Shown: positions 51,115 through 60,780, numbered from the stretch's first letter. The stretch: 64,000 nt of DNA from Streptomyces sp. M41(2017) (GCF_002078175.1 NZ_MWFK01000001.1:186001-250000), one strand, 5' to 3'. Notes: generated from the letters alone by a model not told the origin. A program made the numbers and translations.

Positions 51115-52524
51115 ATGTTCCAGAACGCCGACGAGGCCAAGAAGTTCATCGCGGACGAGGACGTCAAGTTCGTCGACGTCCGCTTCTGCGACCTGCCGGG
51201 TGTGATGCAGCACTTCACGATCCCGGCCGAGGCCTTCGACCCGGCCGAGGAGCTCGCGTTCGACGGGTCCTCCATCCGCGGCTTCCAGGCCATCCACGAG
51301 TCCGACATGGCGCTCCGCGCCGACCTGTCCACCGCGCGCGTCGACCCCTTCCGCCGCGACAAGACGGTCAACATCAACTTCTTCATCCACGACCCGATCA
51401 CGGGCGAGCAGTACTCCCGTGACCCGCGCAACGTGGCCAAGAAGGCCGAGGCCTACCTCGCCTCGACCGGTATCGCCGACACGGCGTACTTCGGTCCCGA
51501 GGCCGAGTTCTACGTCTTCGACAGCGTGCGGTTCCAGACCTCCGCGAACGAGTCCTTCTACCACATCGACTCCGAGGCGGGCGCCTGGAACACCGGTGCG
51601 ATCGAGGACAACCGCGGTTACAAGGTCCGCTACAAGGGCGGTTACTTCCCGACCCCGCCGGTCGACCACTTCGCCGACCTGCGCGCCGAGATCTCCCTGG
51701 AGCTGGCCAACTCCGGCCTCCAGGTCGAGCGCCAGCACCACGAGGTCGGCACCGCCGGCCAGGCGGAGATCAACTACAAGTTCAACACGCTGCTCGCCGC
51801 GGCCGACGACCTGATGCTCTTCAAGTACATCGTGAAGAACGTCGCCTGGCGCAACGGCAAGACCGCGACCTTCATGCCGAAGCCGATCTTCGGTGACAAC
51901 GGCTCGGGCATGCACGTCCACCAGTCGCTGTGGACCAACGGTTCGCCGCTGTTCTACGACGAGGCGGGCTACGCGGGCCTGTCGGACACCGCCCGCTACT
52001 ACATCGGCGGCATCCTCAAGCACGCCCCGTCGCTGCTGGCCTTCACCAACCCGACGGTGAACTCGTACCACCGCCTGGTCCCCGGCTTCGAGGCCCCGGT
52101 GAACCTGGTGTACTCGCAGCGCAACCGCTCCGCGGCCATGCGTATCCCGATCACGGGCTCCAACCCGAAGGCCAAGCGCGTCGAGTTCCGCGCGCCCGAC
52201 TCCTCCGGCAACCCGTACCTCGCGTTCTCGGCCCTGCTGATGGCCGGCCTGGACGGCGTCAAGAACAAGATCGAGCCGGCCGAGCCGATCGACAAGGACC
52301 TGTACGAGCTGGCTCCCGAGGAGCACGCGGGCGTCGCCCAGGTGCCGACCTCGCTCCCGGCCGTCCTCGACCGCCTCGAGGCCGACCACGAGTTCCTGCT
52401 CGCCGGCGACGTCTTCACGTCCGACCTGATCGAGACGTGGATCGACTACAAGCGCACCAACGAGATCGCCCCGCTGCAGCTGCGTCCGCACCCGCACGAG
52501 TTCGAGCTCTACTTCGACGTGTAA
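51115..52524 (+). CDS. glnA: Glutamine synthetase type I GlnA
   Basis: Dodecameric ATP-dependent ammonium-assimilating enzyme of 469 residues. Seen: [16 protein letters not shown] with metal-binding Glu, [41 protein letters not shown] and the adenylylation site Tyr397 in [11 protein letters not shown], so it is a GlnE-regulated form. GGAGGAG precedes ATG 51115. Two GlnR boxes upstream indicate induction under nitrogen limitation. It ends at a wobble-paired hairpin. Confidence 0.99.
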   Translation: MFQNADEAKKFIADEDVKFVDVRFCDLPGVMQHFTIPAEAFDPAEELAFDGSSIRGFQAIHESDMALRADLSTARVDPFRRDKTVNINFFIHDPITGEQYSRDPRNVAKKAEAYLASTGIADTAYFGPEAEFYVFDSVRFQTSANESFYHIDSEAGAWNTGAIEDNRGYKVRYKGGYFPTPPVDHFADLRAEISLELANSGLQVERQHHEVGTAGQAEINYKFNTLLAAADDLMLFKYIVKNVAWRNGKTATFMPKPIFGDNGSGMHVHQSLWTNGSPLFYDEAGYAGLSDTARYYIGGILKHAPSLLAFTNPTVNSYHRLVPGFEAPVNLVYSQRNRSAAMRIPITGSNPKAKRVEFRAPDSSGNPYLAFSALLMAGLDGVKNKIEPAEPIDKDLYELAPEEHAGVAQVPTSLPAVLDRLEADHEFLLAGDVFTSDLIETWIDYKRTNEIAPLQLRPHPHEFELYFDV

Positions 52525-52548
52525 ACCCCGCCCCACCGCCACACCACC

Positions 52549-52579
52549 GGCCGTGTCCTTCCTCTGGAGGGGCACGGCC
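52549..52579 (+). terminator. Terminator after glnA
   Basis: 14-nt arms (52549-52562 and 52566-52579) pair completely with two G-U pairs around TCT. Confidence 0.8.
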
Positions 52580-52744
52580 GTCGTGCTGCCCGGCACCGGC
52601 CGCCGGTGTCGGAGCGGCGTAAATAAGTGGCTTTTGACAGGGAAGTTCTTTGCCCACCGCGGGGGGTACCGGCACCTGTTCATGGGGGGTGCCGGGCGCA
52701 CAATGGACAGCGGGGCGAGTGCCTGAGCTGCGGGGTGATGCGAG

Positions 52745-53689
52745 ATGCAGAGCCGGTTCCGGAACGATCGGCGGCTGACCGTGCGCATGACGGTCACGCT
52801 GTTCCTGCTCGGACTGCTGTACGTGGCGTTCGTCGCCGCGCTGATCGTGCTGCTGAAGTCGTGGGTGCTGGTCGTGGTGATCGCGGCCGGGGTGCTGATC
52901 GCCCAGTACTGGTTCTCGGACCGGATCGCGCTGTACGCGATGCACGGGCGGATCGTGGAGCGCGAGGAGTATCCGCAGCTGCACGGCGTCGTCGACCGGC
53001 TGTGCGCGGTGGCCGACATGCCCAAGCCGCTGGTCGCCGTGTCGGACATCGACATGCCGAACGCGTTCGCGACCGGCCGCAACGCCGACCACGCGGTGCT
53101 CTGCGTGACCACGGGGCTGCTGCGGCGGCTGGAGCCCGACGAGCTGGAGGGCGTCCTCGCGCACGAGCTGTCGCACGTGGCGCACAAGGACGTCGCCGTG
53201 ATCACCGTGGCGTCGTTCCTCGGTGTGCTGGCCGGTCTGATCGTGCGGTTCGCGTTCTACTCGCAGCTCTTCGGCGGGCGGGGCCGCAAGGACCAGAACA
53301 CCGTCGCGATCTTCATGGCGGTGATGGCGGTGTCCGCGGCCGTGTACGCCCTCAGCTTCCTGCTGATCCGGGCGCTCTCCCGGTACCGCGAGCTGGCCGC
53401 CGACCGGGCCGCGGCCCTGCTCACCGGCCGCCCGTCGGCGCTCGCCTCGGCCCTGACCAAGGTCACCGGGGACATCGGCCGCATCCCCACGAAGGACCTG
53501 CGGACCGCCCAGGCCTTCAACGCCTTCTACTTCACCCCCGCGTTCGGCCGGGAGCCCGGCATCGCCAACCTCTTCTCCACCCACCCGAGCCTCGAACAAC
53601 GGCTCGAACAACTGGCCCGTATCTCCGTCGAGCTGGGCGAGCCCGCGGTGCCGGACCCGATCGCCCCGACTCCCGGAGAGGCTCTCTGA
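52745..53689 (+). CDS. htpX: M48 membrane metalloprotease HtpX
   Basis: Membrane-bound zinc protease of 314 residues, degrading misfolded membrane proteins. Two N-terminal transmembrane helices (about 17-35, 38-56) are followed by zinc motif HELSH (His140, Glu141, His144) and third ligand Glu216 in SRYRELAADRAAA, with another hydrophobic pair between. STHPSLEQRLEQL is the conserved C-terminal motif. The pspAB gene begins 4 nt after the stop. No clear ribosome-binding site precedes ATG 52745. Confidence 0.95.
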   Translation: MQSRFRNDRRLTVRMTVTLFLLGLLYVAFVAALIVLLKSWVLVVVIAAGVLIAQYWFSDRIALYAMHGRIVEREEYPQLHGVVDRLCAVADMPKPLVAVSDIDMPNAFATGRNADHAVLCVTTGLLRRLEPDELEGVLAHELSHVAHKDVAVITVASFLGVLAGLIVRFAFYSQLFGGRGRKDQNTVAIFMAVMAVSAAVYALSFLLIRALSRYRELAADRAAALLTGRPSALASALTKVTGDIGRIPTKDLRTAQAFNAFYFTPAFGREPGIANLFSTHPSLEQRLEQLARISVELGEPAVPDPIAPTPGEAL

Positions 53690-53693
53690 CCGC

Positions 53694-54278
53694 ATGGGGT
53701 TCCTGGACATCCTGCTCGGCCGCAGCAAGCCCGTCGCTCCGGACCTCGACCGCCTCTTCGGGCTGCCGTCGGCGGCGGTGACCCTGGAGGCGGCGGCCGG
53801 TTTCACCCCGACCGGCACCGGCGCGGTGTGCTGCGCCTCCGTGGAGGGCGCGGCCTTCGCCGAGGCCCACCAGGAGGCGCAGGCCCTGCTCGACGCGGAC
53901 GCCGAGCGGTCGGGACCACCGGTGGAGGTCAGCCGGGACGAGTACGGATACGCGTGGCTGGTCTCCCGCCGGGGTCCCGACGACCTCCCCGCGCTGGTGA
54001 GTGATCTGCACGCGGTCAACAGCGCTCTGGAGGGCACCGGCTTCGGACCCCAGCTGCTCTGCTCCGTGGTGACGTTCCAGGACAGCCGGCAGCGCCACCT
54101 CGGCCTCGTCTACCTGTACAAGCGCGGGACCTTCTATCCCTTCGCGCCGCTCGCCGGAGCGGGCGAGCGGCGCGACAACGCGTTGGAGCTCCAGATCAAG
54201 GCGGTGCTCGCGGACGACCTGCGGGTCGAGGAGGATCTCGGCCGCTGGTTCCCGATCTGGGGTGCGCCGGGGCTGTGA
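53694..54278 (+). CDS. pspAB: PspA-associated protein PspAB
   Basis: Soluble protein of 194 residues beginning MGFLDILLGRSKPVAPDLDRLFGLPSA, the signature of PspAB, a protein encoded beside HtpX in actinobacteria. The core has FGPQLLCSVVTFQD and YLYKRGTFYPFAP. Placement 4 nt after htpX indicates a tight operon and a joint role in envelope stress. Together with pspA-pspAA (7.3-8.4 kb) it completes a psp-like set. Activity is unknown. Confidence 0.88.
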   Translation: MGFLDILLGRSKPVAPDLDRLFGLPSAAVTLEAAAGFTPTGTGAVCCASVEGAAFAEAHQEAQALLDADAERSGPPVEVSRDEYGYAWLVSRRGPDDLPALVSDLHAVNSALEGTGFGPQLLCSVVTFQDSRQRHLGLVYLYKRGTFYPFAPLAGAGERRDNALELQIKAVLADDLRVEEDLGRWFPIWGAPGL

Positions 54279-54315
54279 CACCCCGGGCCCGCACGGCCCG
54301 TGGGCGAGGGCGGAG

Positions 54316-54621
54316 CTACTTGCGTTCCTGGCGACGCGACTCCAGGGGACGTTCGCGCCGGTAGCGGCGCTCCCACCTGGCCTGACGGTCACGCCGGTCG
54401 CGGTACGCGCGGTAGCTGGAGTCGGGCCGGGCACCGGAGCCCCCGGCCGCGGGGCCCGGAGCACCGGGAGCGCCCGGGGAGGACGCGGCGGACGTGCTTC
54501 CCCCGGTGCGGCCGTAGCGGACGTACAGGAAGAGGACGGCCACCGCCGCGAGCCAGAGCGTGTGGTTGGAGAAACCCATGACGACCAGGATCGCGGTCGC
54601 GGAAAAGATCAAGGTGCCCAT
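54316..54621 (-). CDS. Small single-pass membrane protein
   Basis: Protein of 101 residues. One or two hydrophobic segments (TLIFSATAILVVMGF and TLWLAAVAVLFLYVRY) span residues 3-38. The remaining C-terminus is a Gly/Ala/Pro linker and then very Arg-rich (RAYRDRRDRQARWERRYRRERP). AAGGAG precedes ATG 54621. It is conserved in streptomycetes as a hypothetical. It is convergent with pspAB and divergent from the DUF1269 gene. Confidence 0.75.
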   Translation of the reverse strand: MGTLIFSATAILVVMGFSNHTLWLAAVAVLFLYVRYGRTGGSTSAASSPGAPGAPGPAAGGSGARPDSSYRAYRDRRDRQARWERRYRRERPLESRRQERK

Positions 54622-54894
54622 GACGGGACTCCTTGGATGCGTGGATGAAGGGCCTTGACGGCTTTCTGGATGGTCCGGCGGGGCGCTGGGGGAGGCAGCC
54701 GTCCGTCGGTGCGTAGAGAGTAGCCCCGTGTCCGTGAACTGATGCCTGTGCGGCGGAAAGCGGTGCCGTGTCGTACGCGAACGCACCGTCGGCGCGAGGA
54801 GCCCGGACGTCGGAACACATCTGGATTTCTCCCGACTGCACCTTGTGCGATATCGCTATAAAGTCAAACGAAATCGACATAAGGGGTGCCCGTC

Positions 54895-55635
54895 ATGAGC
54901 AATCTGTTCGTCGTCGCCTACGACGACGTGGCCACCGCCAACCAGGTGCGCGACAAGCTGTTCGAGCTGTCGAAGCAGCATCTCGTCGAGTTGGAGGACG
55001 CCGTCGTCGTCGAACGGCACGAGGACGGCCGGATCAAGCTGCATCAGGCGGTCAGTCACACGGCCGTGGGGGCGGCGGGCGGCGCCCTGTGGGGCGGTGT
55101 GATCGGGCTGCTGTTCCTGGCGCCCCTGCTGGGCGCGGCGGTGGGAGCGGCGGCCGGCGCGGCCGGCGGCGCGATCACGGACACCGGGGTCGACGACCGC
55201 TTCATGAAGGACGTGAGCCAGAACCTGCGGCCCGGCGCCGCCGCGCTGTTCGTCCTGGTGAAGCAGGCGGCCGGGGACAAGGTGATCCCCCAGATCGCCG
55301 CGTTCGGCGGCCAGTTGGTGCAGACCTCGCTGAGCCAGGAGCAGGAGGACGCGCTGCGCGACGCGGTCGCGGCGGCCCGGTCGCACTCGGCGGGCACCGC
55401 CCCGGCCCCGGCCCCGGCCCCGCCGGCGAGCACCTCGGCGGCCCCGGGAACGGCCACCGGCGGTACGTCCGCGTCCGGCGGCAGTGCCGGGCCGTCGAGG
55501 ACCGGCACCGTCATGTCGGGACCCGGCACGGGGGCGACGCCTCCCAAGCCGGCGCCCCCGAAGCCCGGTCCGCCGAAGCCCACGCCTCCCGTCCCGCCCA
55601 CGTCGGACGCGCCGGGCGCGACGGTCTCCTCCTGA
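54895..55635 (+). CDS. DUF1269 family protein with glycine-zipper membrane segment
   Basis: Protein of 246 residues. MSNLFVVAYDDVATANQVRDKLFEL is the DUF1269 start, followed by a Gly/Ala-rich hydrophobic hairpin (about 60-100, VGAAGGALWGGVIGLLFLAPLLGAAVG), a second helical part and a Pro-rich tail from about residue 165. DUF1269 proteins are membrane-associated and often stress-induced in actinobacteria. AAGGGG lies before ATG 54895. The Pro/Ala/Gly tail is longer than usual. Confidence 0.8.
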   Translation: MSNLFVVAYDDVATANQVRDKLFELSKQHLVELEDAVVVERHEDGRIKLHQAVSHTAVGAAGGALWGGVIGLLFLAPLLGAAVGAAAGAAGGAITDTGVDDRFMKDVSQNLRPGAAALFVLVKQAAGDKVIPQIAAFGGQLVQTSLSQEQEDALRDAVAAARSHSAGTAPAPAPAPPASTSAAPGTATGGTSASGGSAGPSRTGTVMSGPGTGATPPKPAPPKPGPPKPTPPVPPTSDAPGATVSS

Positions 55636-55665
55636 AGCGCCGCGGGCCCCGGCTCGCCCCGCCTT

Positions 55666-55697
55666 CTCCGCCCGGTCCCGTCGGGGACCGGGCGGAG
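55666..55697. terminator. Hairpin between convergent genes
   Basis: 14-bp perfect arms with GTCG loop separate the DUF1269 and GAF-ANTAR stop codons. Confidence 0.8.
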
Positions 55698-55724
55698 GCG
55701 TGTGCACCGCCGGGATCGGACGGC

Positions 55725-56465
55725 TCAGTCGGTCCCCAGGTCCAGCTGTCCGTCGACCACGTCGCGGGCCACCTCGGCCAGTCGCCGCTGCTGCGACCGG
55801 GCGTACGCGCGCAGGACGGCGAAGGCGTCGTCGACCGACACCTTCCGGCGGGCCGCGAGCACACCCTTGGCCTGCTCGATGACGACCCGGCTCTTCAGGG
55901 CGTGCCCGAGCTGGTCGGCGAGGGCACGGCTCTGGCGGATCTCGCGGTCGCGCGCCAGGGTGTAGCCCGCCGCGTCGGCGAACGACTGGGCGAGGGCGAG
56001 GACGTCGGCTGACAGCGGGTCGGGCCCGGTGTAGAGCAGGACCAGCGCCCCGAGGGTCAGGCCCCTGCCGGGGCCCGCGGAGAGCGGGAGGGCGACGGCC
56101 CGCCGGCAGCCGAGTTCCACGGCGCGCGGGGCGTACCGCGGCCAGGCCTCCTGGGCGGGCAGGGTGTCGAGGGCGCTGTCCGGCACGGGACGGCCGGTCC
56201 GCCGGGCGTCGTACCCGGGCCCCTCACCCCACTCCACCGCCTCCCATTCCAGGTCCACCAGGTCGGGATCCGTGCCGGCGAGCTGGACCGGCAGATGGTC
56301 GTCCGGGACGTGTATGACGGTGGCGCCGTGGCTGCCGAGGAGCCGTGGACCGAGCGCGGCGAGTGTGGCGAGCAGCCCGGACGGATCGTCGGGCTCGGTC
56401 ACCCCGTGCCCAGCCAACTCGACGAAGGCGTGGGCCAGCCGCTGCTGGGACACGGACGTGCTCAT
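55725..56465 (-). CDS. GAF-ANTAR domain protein
   Basis: Cytosolic protein of 246 residues. An N-terminal GAF domain (about 25-170; HGATVIHVPDDHLPVQL, GCRRAVALPLSAG) is followed by the ANTAR domain (about 185-240) with LADQLGHALKSRVVIEQAKGVLAARR and AFAVLRAYARSQQRRLAEVARDVV. ANTAR binds RNA hairpins to prevent termination, so this is a sensor-linked antiterminator. The ligand is unknown. GAGAGGTGG lies 9 nt before ATG 56465. Confidence 0.93.
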   Translation of the reverse strand: MSTSVSQQRLAHAFVELAGHGVTEPDDPSGLLATLAALGPRLLGSHGATVIHVPDDHLPVQLAGTDPDLVDLEWEAVEWGEGPGYDARRTGRPVPDSALDTLPAQEAWPRYAPRAVELGCRRAVALPLSAGPGRGLTLGALVLLYTGPDPLSADVLALAQSFADAAGYTLARDREIRQSRALADQLGHALKSRVVIEQAKGVLAARRKVSVDDAFAVLRAYARSQQRRLAEVARDVVDGQLDLGTD

Positions 56466-56858
56466 GGGTTCGTACCACCTCTCGGATCTGCCGTTGCGCC
56501 ACGCAGCTGAGTTCGGGTCTCAGGTTGGCAGAATCCGGACGGCTCTTCGCGCACCGGCTTGCCATTCGTCGCGCACCACGACGGCGGAGGCGATCGGAGT
56601 CCGCCGTGGGGAATGGTGCGGCCCGTACCTGCGGAGCAGTCCGCGGCCCGGTGTGGGCGACGAGCGTGCTCCTGCGGGCGCGTGGCGAACAGCGCTCGGC
56701 CCTCCGGCCGGAGCGGGCGTCGCGCGGATGCACGGGTGATGCCGACGGTCAGGCCCGCGTCCAAGGACAGCGGCTCCCGACGGCGCGTCACGCAGGCGGG
56801 GAATCACGGAAGGCGGAGAGCGCTCCGGGATCGTGCTGCCGGCTTTCGCCCCCCGCTG
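56466..56858. other. 393-nt intergenic region without a supported gene
   Basis: Two open frames on the minus strand lack ribosome-binding sites and have Arg/Pro-rich translations typical of antisense or intergenic GC-rich DNA. The region may hold the promoter of the GAF-ANTAR gene; no ANTAR-target dual hairpin was recognised. Confidence 0.5.
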
Positions 56859-58217
56859 TCACACACCGGGGGTCGCCGGGACGACGCCCGCCGTCACCGC
56901 GGCGCCGAGTGCCGCGTGATCGGCGATGGTGCGGTCGGCGTACCGCAGCGCGAAGTGCGCGAGAGAGCGGTCGAAGGTGTCGGCGCCGCCGAGGTAGGCG
57001 GCGATGGCGATGCGGTCGCCCGAGCGGGCGTGCGCGCGGGCCAGCGCCGTGCCGCACAGTCCGGCGTATCCGCGCAGCTCACCGGGGTCCATGCCGGCGA
57101 TGTCCGCGGAGCCCTTCATGTCGCGCAGCTGGCGCCAGTAGAACGCCCGCCCCTCGGGTCCGGTCGTCCAGCCGAGGAAGATGTCGCCGGCGGCCTGCAT
57201 CAGCCGCTGCCCGGCGACGACGCGGCGCCCGGGGTGGAGGTACGGGCCGGTCGGCAGATGCTCTTCCAGTACGGAGCGTCCGGCCTGCTTGATCTGCAGG
57301 AACAGCGGGTCGTCGGCGTCGCGGCCGGCGAGCAGCACGATGAAGCAGCGGGTGCCGACACTGCCCACGCCGACCACCTTGCGGGCGGCGTCCACGAAGC
57401 GGTACCGGTCGAGGAGGAGGCGGCGCTCCTCGGTGAGCGTGGACCGGTAGTCGCTGAAGATCTTGCGGAGCGTGGCCAGGTCGAGGGTGCCGGCCGGTTC
57501 CAGCAGGGGCGGGTCGTGGACGATGCGGGGGCGTCCGTCGACGGTCTCGGTGAGTTTGCCGAGGGCGTGCAGGCTGGTGCGGCGGCGGGCCCGGGTGAGG
57601 GTGGCCTCGGCGCGCCGGCGTCGGCGTCCGGAGCGGACCAGCGGCAGCAGCAGGTCGGCGTCGATGTGCTGGTACCAGACGGTCAGTTCGCCCTGCCGGG
57701 CGAGCCGCCGCATCGTCTCGCGGTAGTGCCCTGCGGCGGCCCGTGCCGCGGCGAAGACGTGCTCCTCCTTGTGCCCGTTCTCGCGGGCGGCGACGGCGAC
57801 GCTGGCCGCGAGCCGCTTGACGTCCCACTCGAAGGGGCCGGGGAACGTCTCGTCGAAGTCGTTGAGGTCGAAGAGCAGCGAGCGTTCCGGGGAGGCGTAG
57901 AGGCCGAAGTTCAGCAGGTGGGCGTCGCCGCACAGTTGGACGGTGAGCGCGGTGTGCGGCTGGGCGGCCAGGTCGGCGGCCATGACGGCGGCGGCTCCGC
58001 GCAGGAACGCGAACGGTGACGCGGCCATCCGCCCGTACCGGATGGGGAGCAGTTCCTGGAGCCGGTCCCTGCCCTGCCGTTGCAGGACGCCGACGGGATC
58101 GGGGCGGTCGGCGGCGGGGATCCAGCTGCCGTGCGCGGAGCGGGAGACGCGCTTGCGGGCCGCCCGTCCGCGCGCGGCCCGGTCGGCCGAGGTGGCCGTG
58201 ACACCGTCGCGGAGCAC
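56859..58217 (-). CDS. DUF2252 protein
   Basis: Soluble protein of 452 residues with features of DUF2252: FAFLRGAAAVMAADLA, QLCGDAHLLNFGLYASPE, FDLNDFDETFPGPFEWDVKRLAAS and FLQIKQAGRSVLE. The GDxHxxN and DxND patterns recall kinase-like phosphotransferases (aminoglycoside-phosphotransferase/ABC1 fold). Function unknown. GTG 58217 begins 5 nt after the stop of a lipoprotein gene, so the two are an operon. AAVTAGVVPATPGV forms the C-terminus. Confidence 0.88.
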   Translation of the reverse strand: MLRDGVTATSADRAARGRAARKRVSRSAHGSWIPAADRPDPVGVLQRQGRDRLQELLPIRYGRMAASPFAFLRGAAAVMAADLAAQPHTALTVQLCGDAHLLNFGLYASPERSLLFDLNDFDETFPGPFEWDVKRLAASVAVAARENGHKEEHVFAAARAAAGHYRETMRRLARQGELTVWYQHIDADLLLPLVRSGRRRRRAEATLTRARRRTSLHALGKLTETVDGRPRIVHDPPLLEPAGTLDLATLRKIFSDYRSTLTEERRLLLDRYRFVDAARKVVGVGSVGTRCFIVLLAGRDADDPLFLQIKQAGRSVLEEHLPTGPYLHPGRRVVAGQRLMQAAGDIFLGWTTGPEGRAFYWRQLRDMKGSADIAGMDPGELRGYAGLCGTALARAHARSGDRIAIAAYLGGADTFDRSLAHFALRYADRTIADHAALGAAVTAGVVPATPGV

Positions 58218-58222
58218 GGCCG

Positions 58223-58729
58223 TCAGTGCCGCACGGCGCGGGCGACGGTGGCGTCCACGTCACCGGTGAGAGCGCGGTTGCTGCGCACGGTCGCGTCCTT
58301 GGACCCGTTCGCCGCGACGTCGTCGACGGTCACGACGGTGGTGTCGAGGAGGTTGCCGCTGGTGTCGCGGAAGTCGACCTGGACGACGTAGGACCGTGCC
58401 GAGGAGGTCGGGTTGGACGCGGTCACCTTCACGGTGGCGCGACCGTCCGAGTCGGGGCTCACGGAGCCGTCGGTCCTCACCTCGTCCTTGGCGTCCGCGC
58501 CGTTCTTGAACTCGTCGAACTTCCGGCCGGCCTCGGCGGTCGCGGAGGCGAGCGAGTCACCGGCCCGGGTGGCGGCGGACGCGGCCCGGGACGCCGCGGA
58601 AGCGGCCTTGGAGGCCGCGTCGGAGGGGCTGCTGTCGTCGGAGCAGGCGGTCAGCGACGCGGCCAGCGACACCACCGCGGCCACGGCCAGGATCAGCCGG
58701 ACCGGTCCTCGTGCGCCGTTGCTCTGCAT
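58223..58729 (-). CDS. Putative lipoprotein
   Basis: Protein of 168 residues. A Sec signal with lipobox LTAC (Cys29) is followed by an Ala/Ser-rich stretch (30-65) and a beta-rich domain with RSYVVQVDFRDTSGNLLDTT, similar to the FxLYD-like fold of secreted proteins. AGGAGACG precedes ATG 58729. It precedes the DUF2252 gene, separated by 5 nt. It is divergent from the winged-helix gene. Confidence 0.85.
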   Translation of the reverse strand: MQSNGARGPVRLILAVAAVVSLAASLTACSDDSSPSDAASKAASAASRAASAATRAGDSLASATAEAGRKFDEFKNGADAKDEVRTDGSVSPDSDGRATVKVTASNPTSSARSYVVQVDFRDTSGNLLDTTVVTVDDVAANGSKDATVRSNRALTGDVDATVARAVRH

Positions 58730-58911
58730 CGCGTCTCCTGTTGTGGTCCTGGCTCTCCTCCGGGCTCCGCTCCTGGCGGTGGCCCCAGTCAAGGCCGCGG
58801 GCGGGACGACCGCATGCCCGGGTGGGACGAACGGGTGAGCCGCGTCCCGTACCGGGCGGCCGTCCGGGAGGATGAACGCCACGAGGGCCAGGGGTCGGGA
58901 ACGGAGGCGGC

Positions 58912-60108
58912 GTGACGGGGAAACCACGGCACATCGGGGTGGCGGAGCGGCGGGCACGGCTGGGGCTGCGGCATCGGCTCGCGCCGTCCGCGCGGGCGGC
59001 GCGGCCCGAGGAGGTCGCGGACGCGCTGGTCGCGCTGCACGGGACCGATCCGTCGACGGTGTACCTGGCCGTCGGCGCGCGGCTCGTGGACGCCGGGGTG
59101 ACGGTCGCCGAGGTCGACCGGGCGCTGTACGAGGACCGGTCGCTCGTCCGGATGCACGGCATGCGGCACACGGTGTTCGTGTTCCCCACCGCTCTCGCGG
59201 CCGTGGTGCACGCCTCGACCGGGCTGGACATCGCGGTGAAGGCGCGGGCCGGGCTCGTCAAGGACATGGCCACCGGCAGCGACGGGCGGCTGACCGAGGA
59301 GTGGCTCACCCTGGTCGAGGAGTCGGCGCTCGCGGCGCTGGCCCGCCGCGGCCAGGCCACGGTGAACGAACTCACCCGGGACGAGCCGCGGTTGAAGGAG
59401 CAGTTCGTCTACGGAGCCGGCAAGAGCTACGAGACTCCGCAGACCGTGTCGTCCCGGCTGATGCGGGTGCTGGGCGTCGAGGGCCGGGTGGTGCGGGGGC
59501 GTCCGCTGGGTTCCTGGACGTCGAGCCAGTTCCGCTGGGCGGTGGCGCCGCCGCACCCCGAACTCCCGCCCGCCGAGGCCAGATCCGAGCTGCTGGGCCG
59601 CTGGCTCACCGCGTGCGGGCCCGCCACGGAGGCCGACCTGAAGTGGTGGACGGGCTGGAAGGTCACGGACGTACGGCGGACGCTGGCCGCGATCGGGGCG
59701 GTCGCCGTCTCGCTCGACGACGGGGTCACCGCCTATGTGGCGGCCGGGGACGAGGAGCCGGTCGAGGGGCCCGCCGAACCGTGGGCCGCGCTGCTGCCCG
59801 GCCTCGACCCGACGCCGATGAGCCGCCAGGAGCGCGACTGGTATCTCGACCCGTCCCTGCGGGCCGCCCTGTTCGACGGCAGCGGCAACGTCGGGCCGAC
59901 GGTGTGGTGGGACGGCCGGGTGGTCGGCGGCTGGGCACAGCGACCCGACGGCGAGATCGTCTGGCGGCTGCTCGCGCCGAAAGGCGTGGGCCGCGAGGCC
60001 CTGACCGCGATCACCGCGGAGGCCGAACGGCTCCGACGATGGGTAGGCGCGACCCGCGTCACCCCGCGCTTCCGGACGCCCCTGGAGAAGGAGTTGGCGG
60101 CGGGCTGA
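58912..60108 (+). CDS. Winged-helix DNA-binding protein (HTH_42/YcaQ-like)
   Basis: Protein of 398 residues of the winged-helix DNA-binding family that includes AlkX/YcaQ, a DNA glycosylase for interstrand crosslinks and bulky alkylation. Visible: LRHRLAPSARAARPEEVADALVALHGTDPSTVYLA, MHGMRHTVFVFP and LLPGLDPTPMSRQERDWYLD. The conserved QxD catalytic motif of YcaQ is not evident, so a repair activity is not assured. GGAGGCG lies just before GTG 58912. Confidence 0.88.
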   Translation: MTGKPRHIGVAERRARLGLRHRLAPSARAARPEEVADALVALHGTDPSTVYLAVGARLVDAGVTVAEVDRALYEDRSLVRMHGMRHTVFVFPTALAAVVHASTGLDIAVKARAGLVKDMATGSDGRLTEEWLTLVEESALAALARRGQATVNELTRDEPRLKEQFVYGAGKSYETPQTVSSRLMRVLGVEGRVVRGRPLGSWTSSQFRWAVAPPHPELPPAEARSELLGRWLTACGPATEADLKWWTGWKVTDVRRTLAAIGAVAVSLDDGVTAYVAAGDEEPVEGPAEPWAALLPGLDPTPMSRQERDWYLDPSLRAALFDGSGNVGPTVWWDGRVVGGWAQRPDGEIVWRLLAPKGVGREALTAITAEAERLRRWVGATRVTPRFRTPLEKELAAG

Positions 60109-60183
60109 GGAGCGGGGCGGCACCACCGGGCGGCCCCCGCACCGGGGACCGGTGCCGGACCAAACCGGTGCGGGCCGACCGGT

Positions 60184-60219
60184 GCCGGGCGCCCTCGTCG
60201 TGCGACGGGGGCGCCCGGC
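60184..60219. terminator. Hairpin between convergent genes
   Basis: 17-nt arms (60184-60200 and 60203-60219) pair with one G-U pair between the winged-helix gene and the next minus-strand gene. Confidence 0.75.
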
Positions 60220-60262
60220 GGTCCTTGCACGGCGTGCCCGGCCCCTCAGCGGGTGGGACCCG

Positions 60263-60571
60263 TCAGCGCGCGTACCTCATCAGCGCGCGGACCATGTGGC
60301 ACGTGGTGTCCGACGGCGGGTGGACACCGATGAGCCGGGCGGCGCCGTGGATCGTCTCGTTGCGTGCCTGGTTCGGCACGTACACACCGGAGTCGAGCAG
60401 GGCGATGGCCAGGCGCATCGCCTTGAGCCGGCGGTTGTGCGTGACGTACCAGTCGCGGGGGCGGCCCGGCGGGAGCGGGCGCTTCTCCACGGGCTCGTAT
60501 GGCAGGTCCAGCTGGACGGGCCTCTTCGCGGTGGACTGGGTGGGCAACGGCTTCAGTGCGGCAGCGGGCAC
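60263..60571 (-). CDS. Conserved small hypothetical protein
   Basis: Protein of 102 residues starting MPAAALKPLPTQ. GTG 60571 is chosen over ATG 60577 because AGGAGG immediately abuts the ATG but stands 6 nt from the GTG. RPRDWYVTHNRRLKAMRLAIALL and SGVYVPNQARNETIHGAARLIGVHP suggest a small helical fold. I know it only as a conserved streptomycete protein; function unknown. It is divergent from the ArsC-type gene. Confidence 0.8.
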   Translation of the reverse strand: MPAAALKPLPTQSTAKRPVQLDLPYEPVEKRPLPPGRPRDWYVTHNRRLKAMRLAIALLDSGVYVPNQARNETIHGAARLIGVHPPSDTTCHMVRALMRYAR

Positions 60572-60767
60572 GAGCATCCTCCTGTCGCGTCAGGACCCCG
60601 TCGGACCGCCCGGCGGGATCCTCGAACACTGCTACCAGTCTACTGCGCCGCACTGACAATCAGGGAGCCCGGACGGACACTAAAGCACCAGGTGAGAAAG
60701 GGAATTGACGCCGATCCACCTCCGATCCGGGAGTGACGTGTGAGGTGGCAGAAAATCGAACACCGGG

Positions 60768-60773
60768 TAGCGT
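60768..60773 (+). promoter_or_regulatory. -10 hexamer TAGCGT, leaderless ArsC-type gene
   Basis: TAGCGT ends 7 nt before ATG 60781; GTGGCA lies at the -35 position with a 17-nt spacer. Confidence 0.5.
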
Positions 60774-60780
60774 GTGTCGT

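Noticed and set aside
54768..56012. 414-residue plus-strand open frame overlapping the DUF1269 and GAF-ANTAR genes
   Set aside because: Arg/Gly-rich shadow frame overlapping two genes that have recognisable domains and ribosome-binding sites.
56462..56807. Two minus-strand open frames between the GAF-ANTAR and DUF2252 genes
   Set aside because: No ribosome-binding site, no recognisable sequence, atypical composition.
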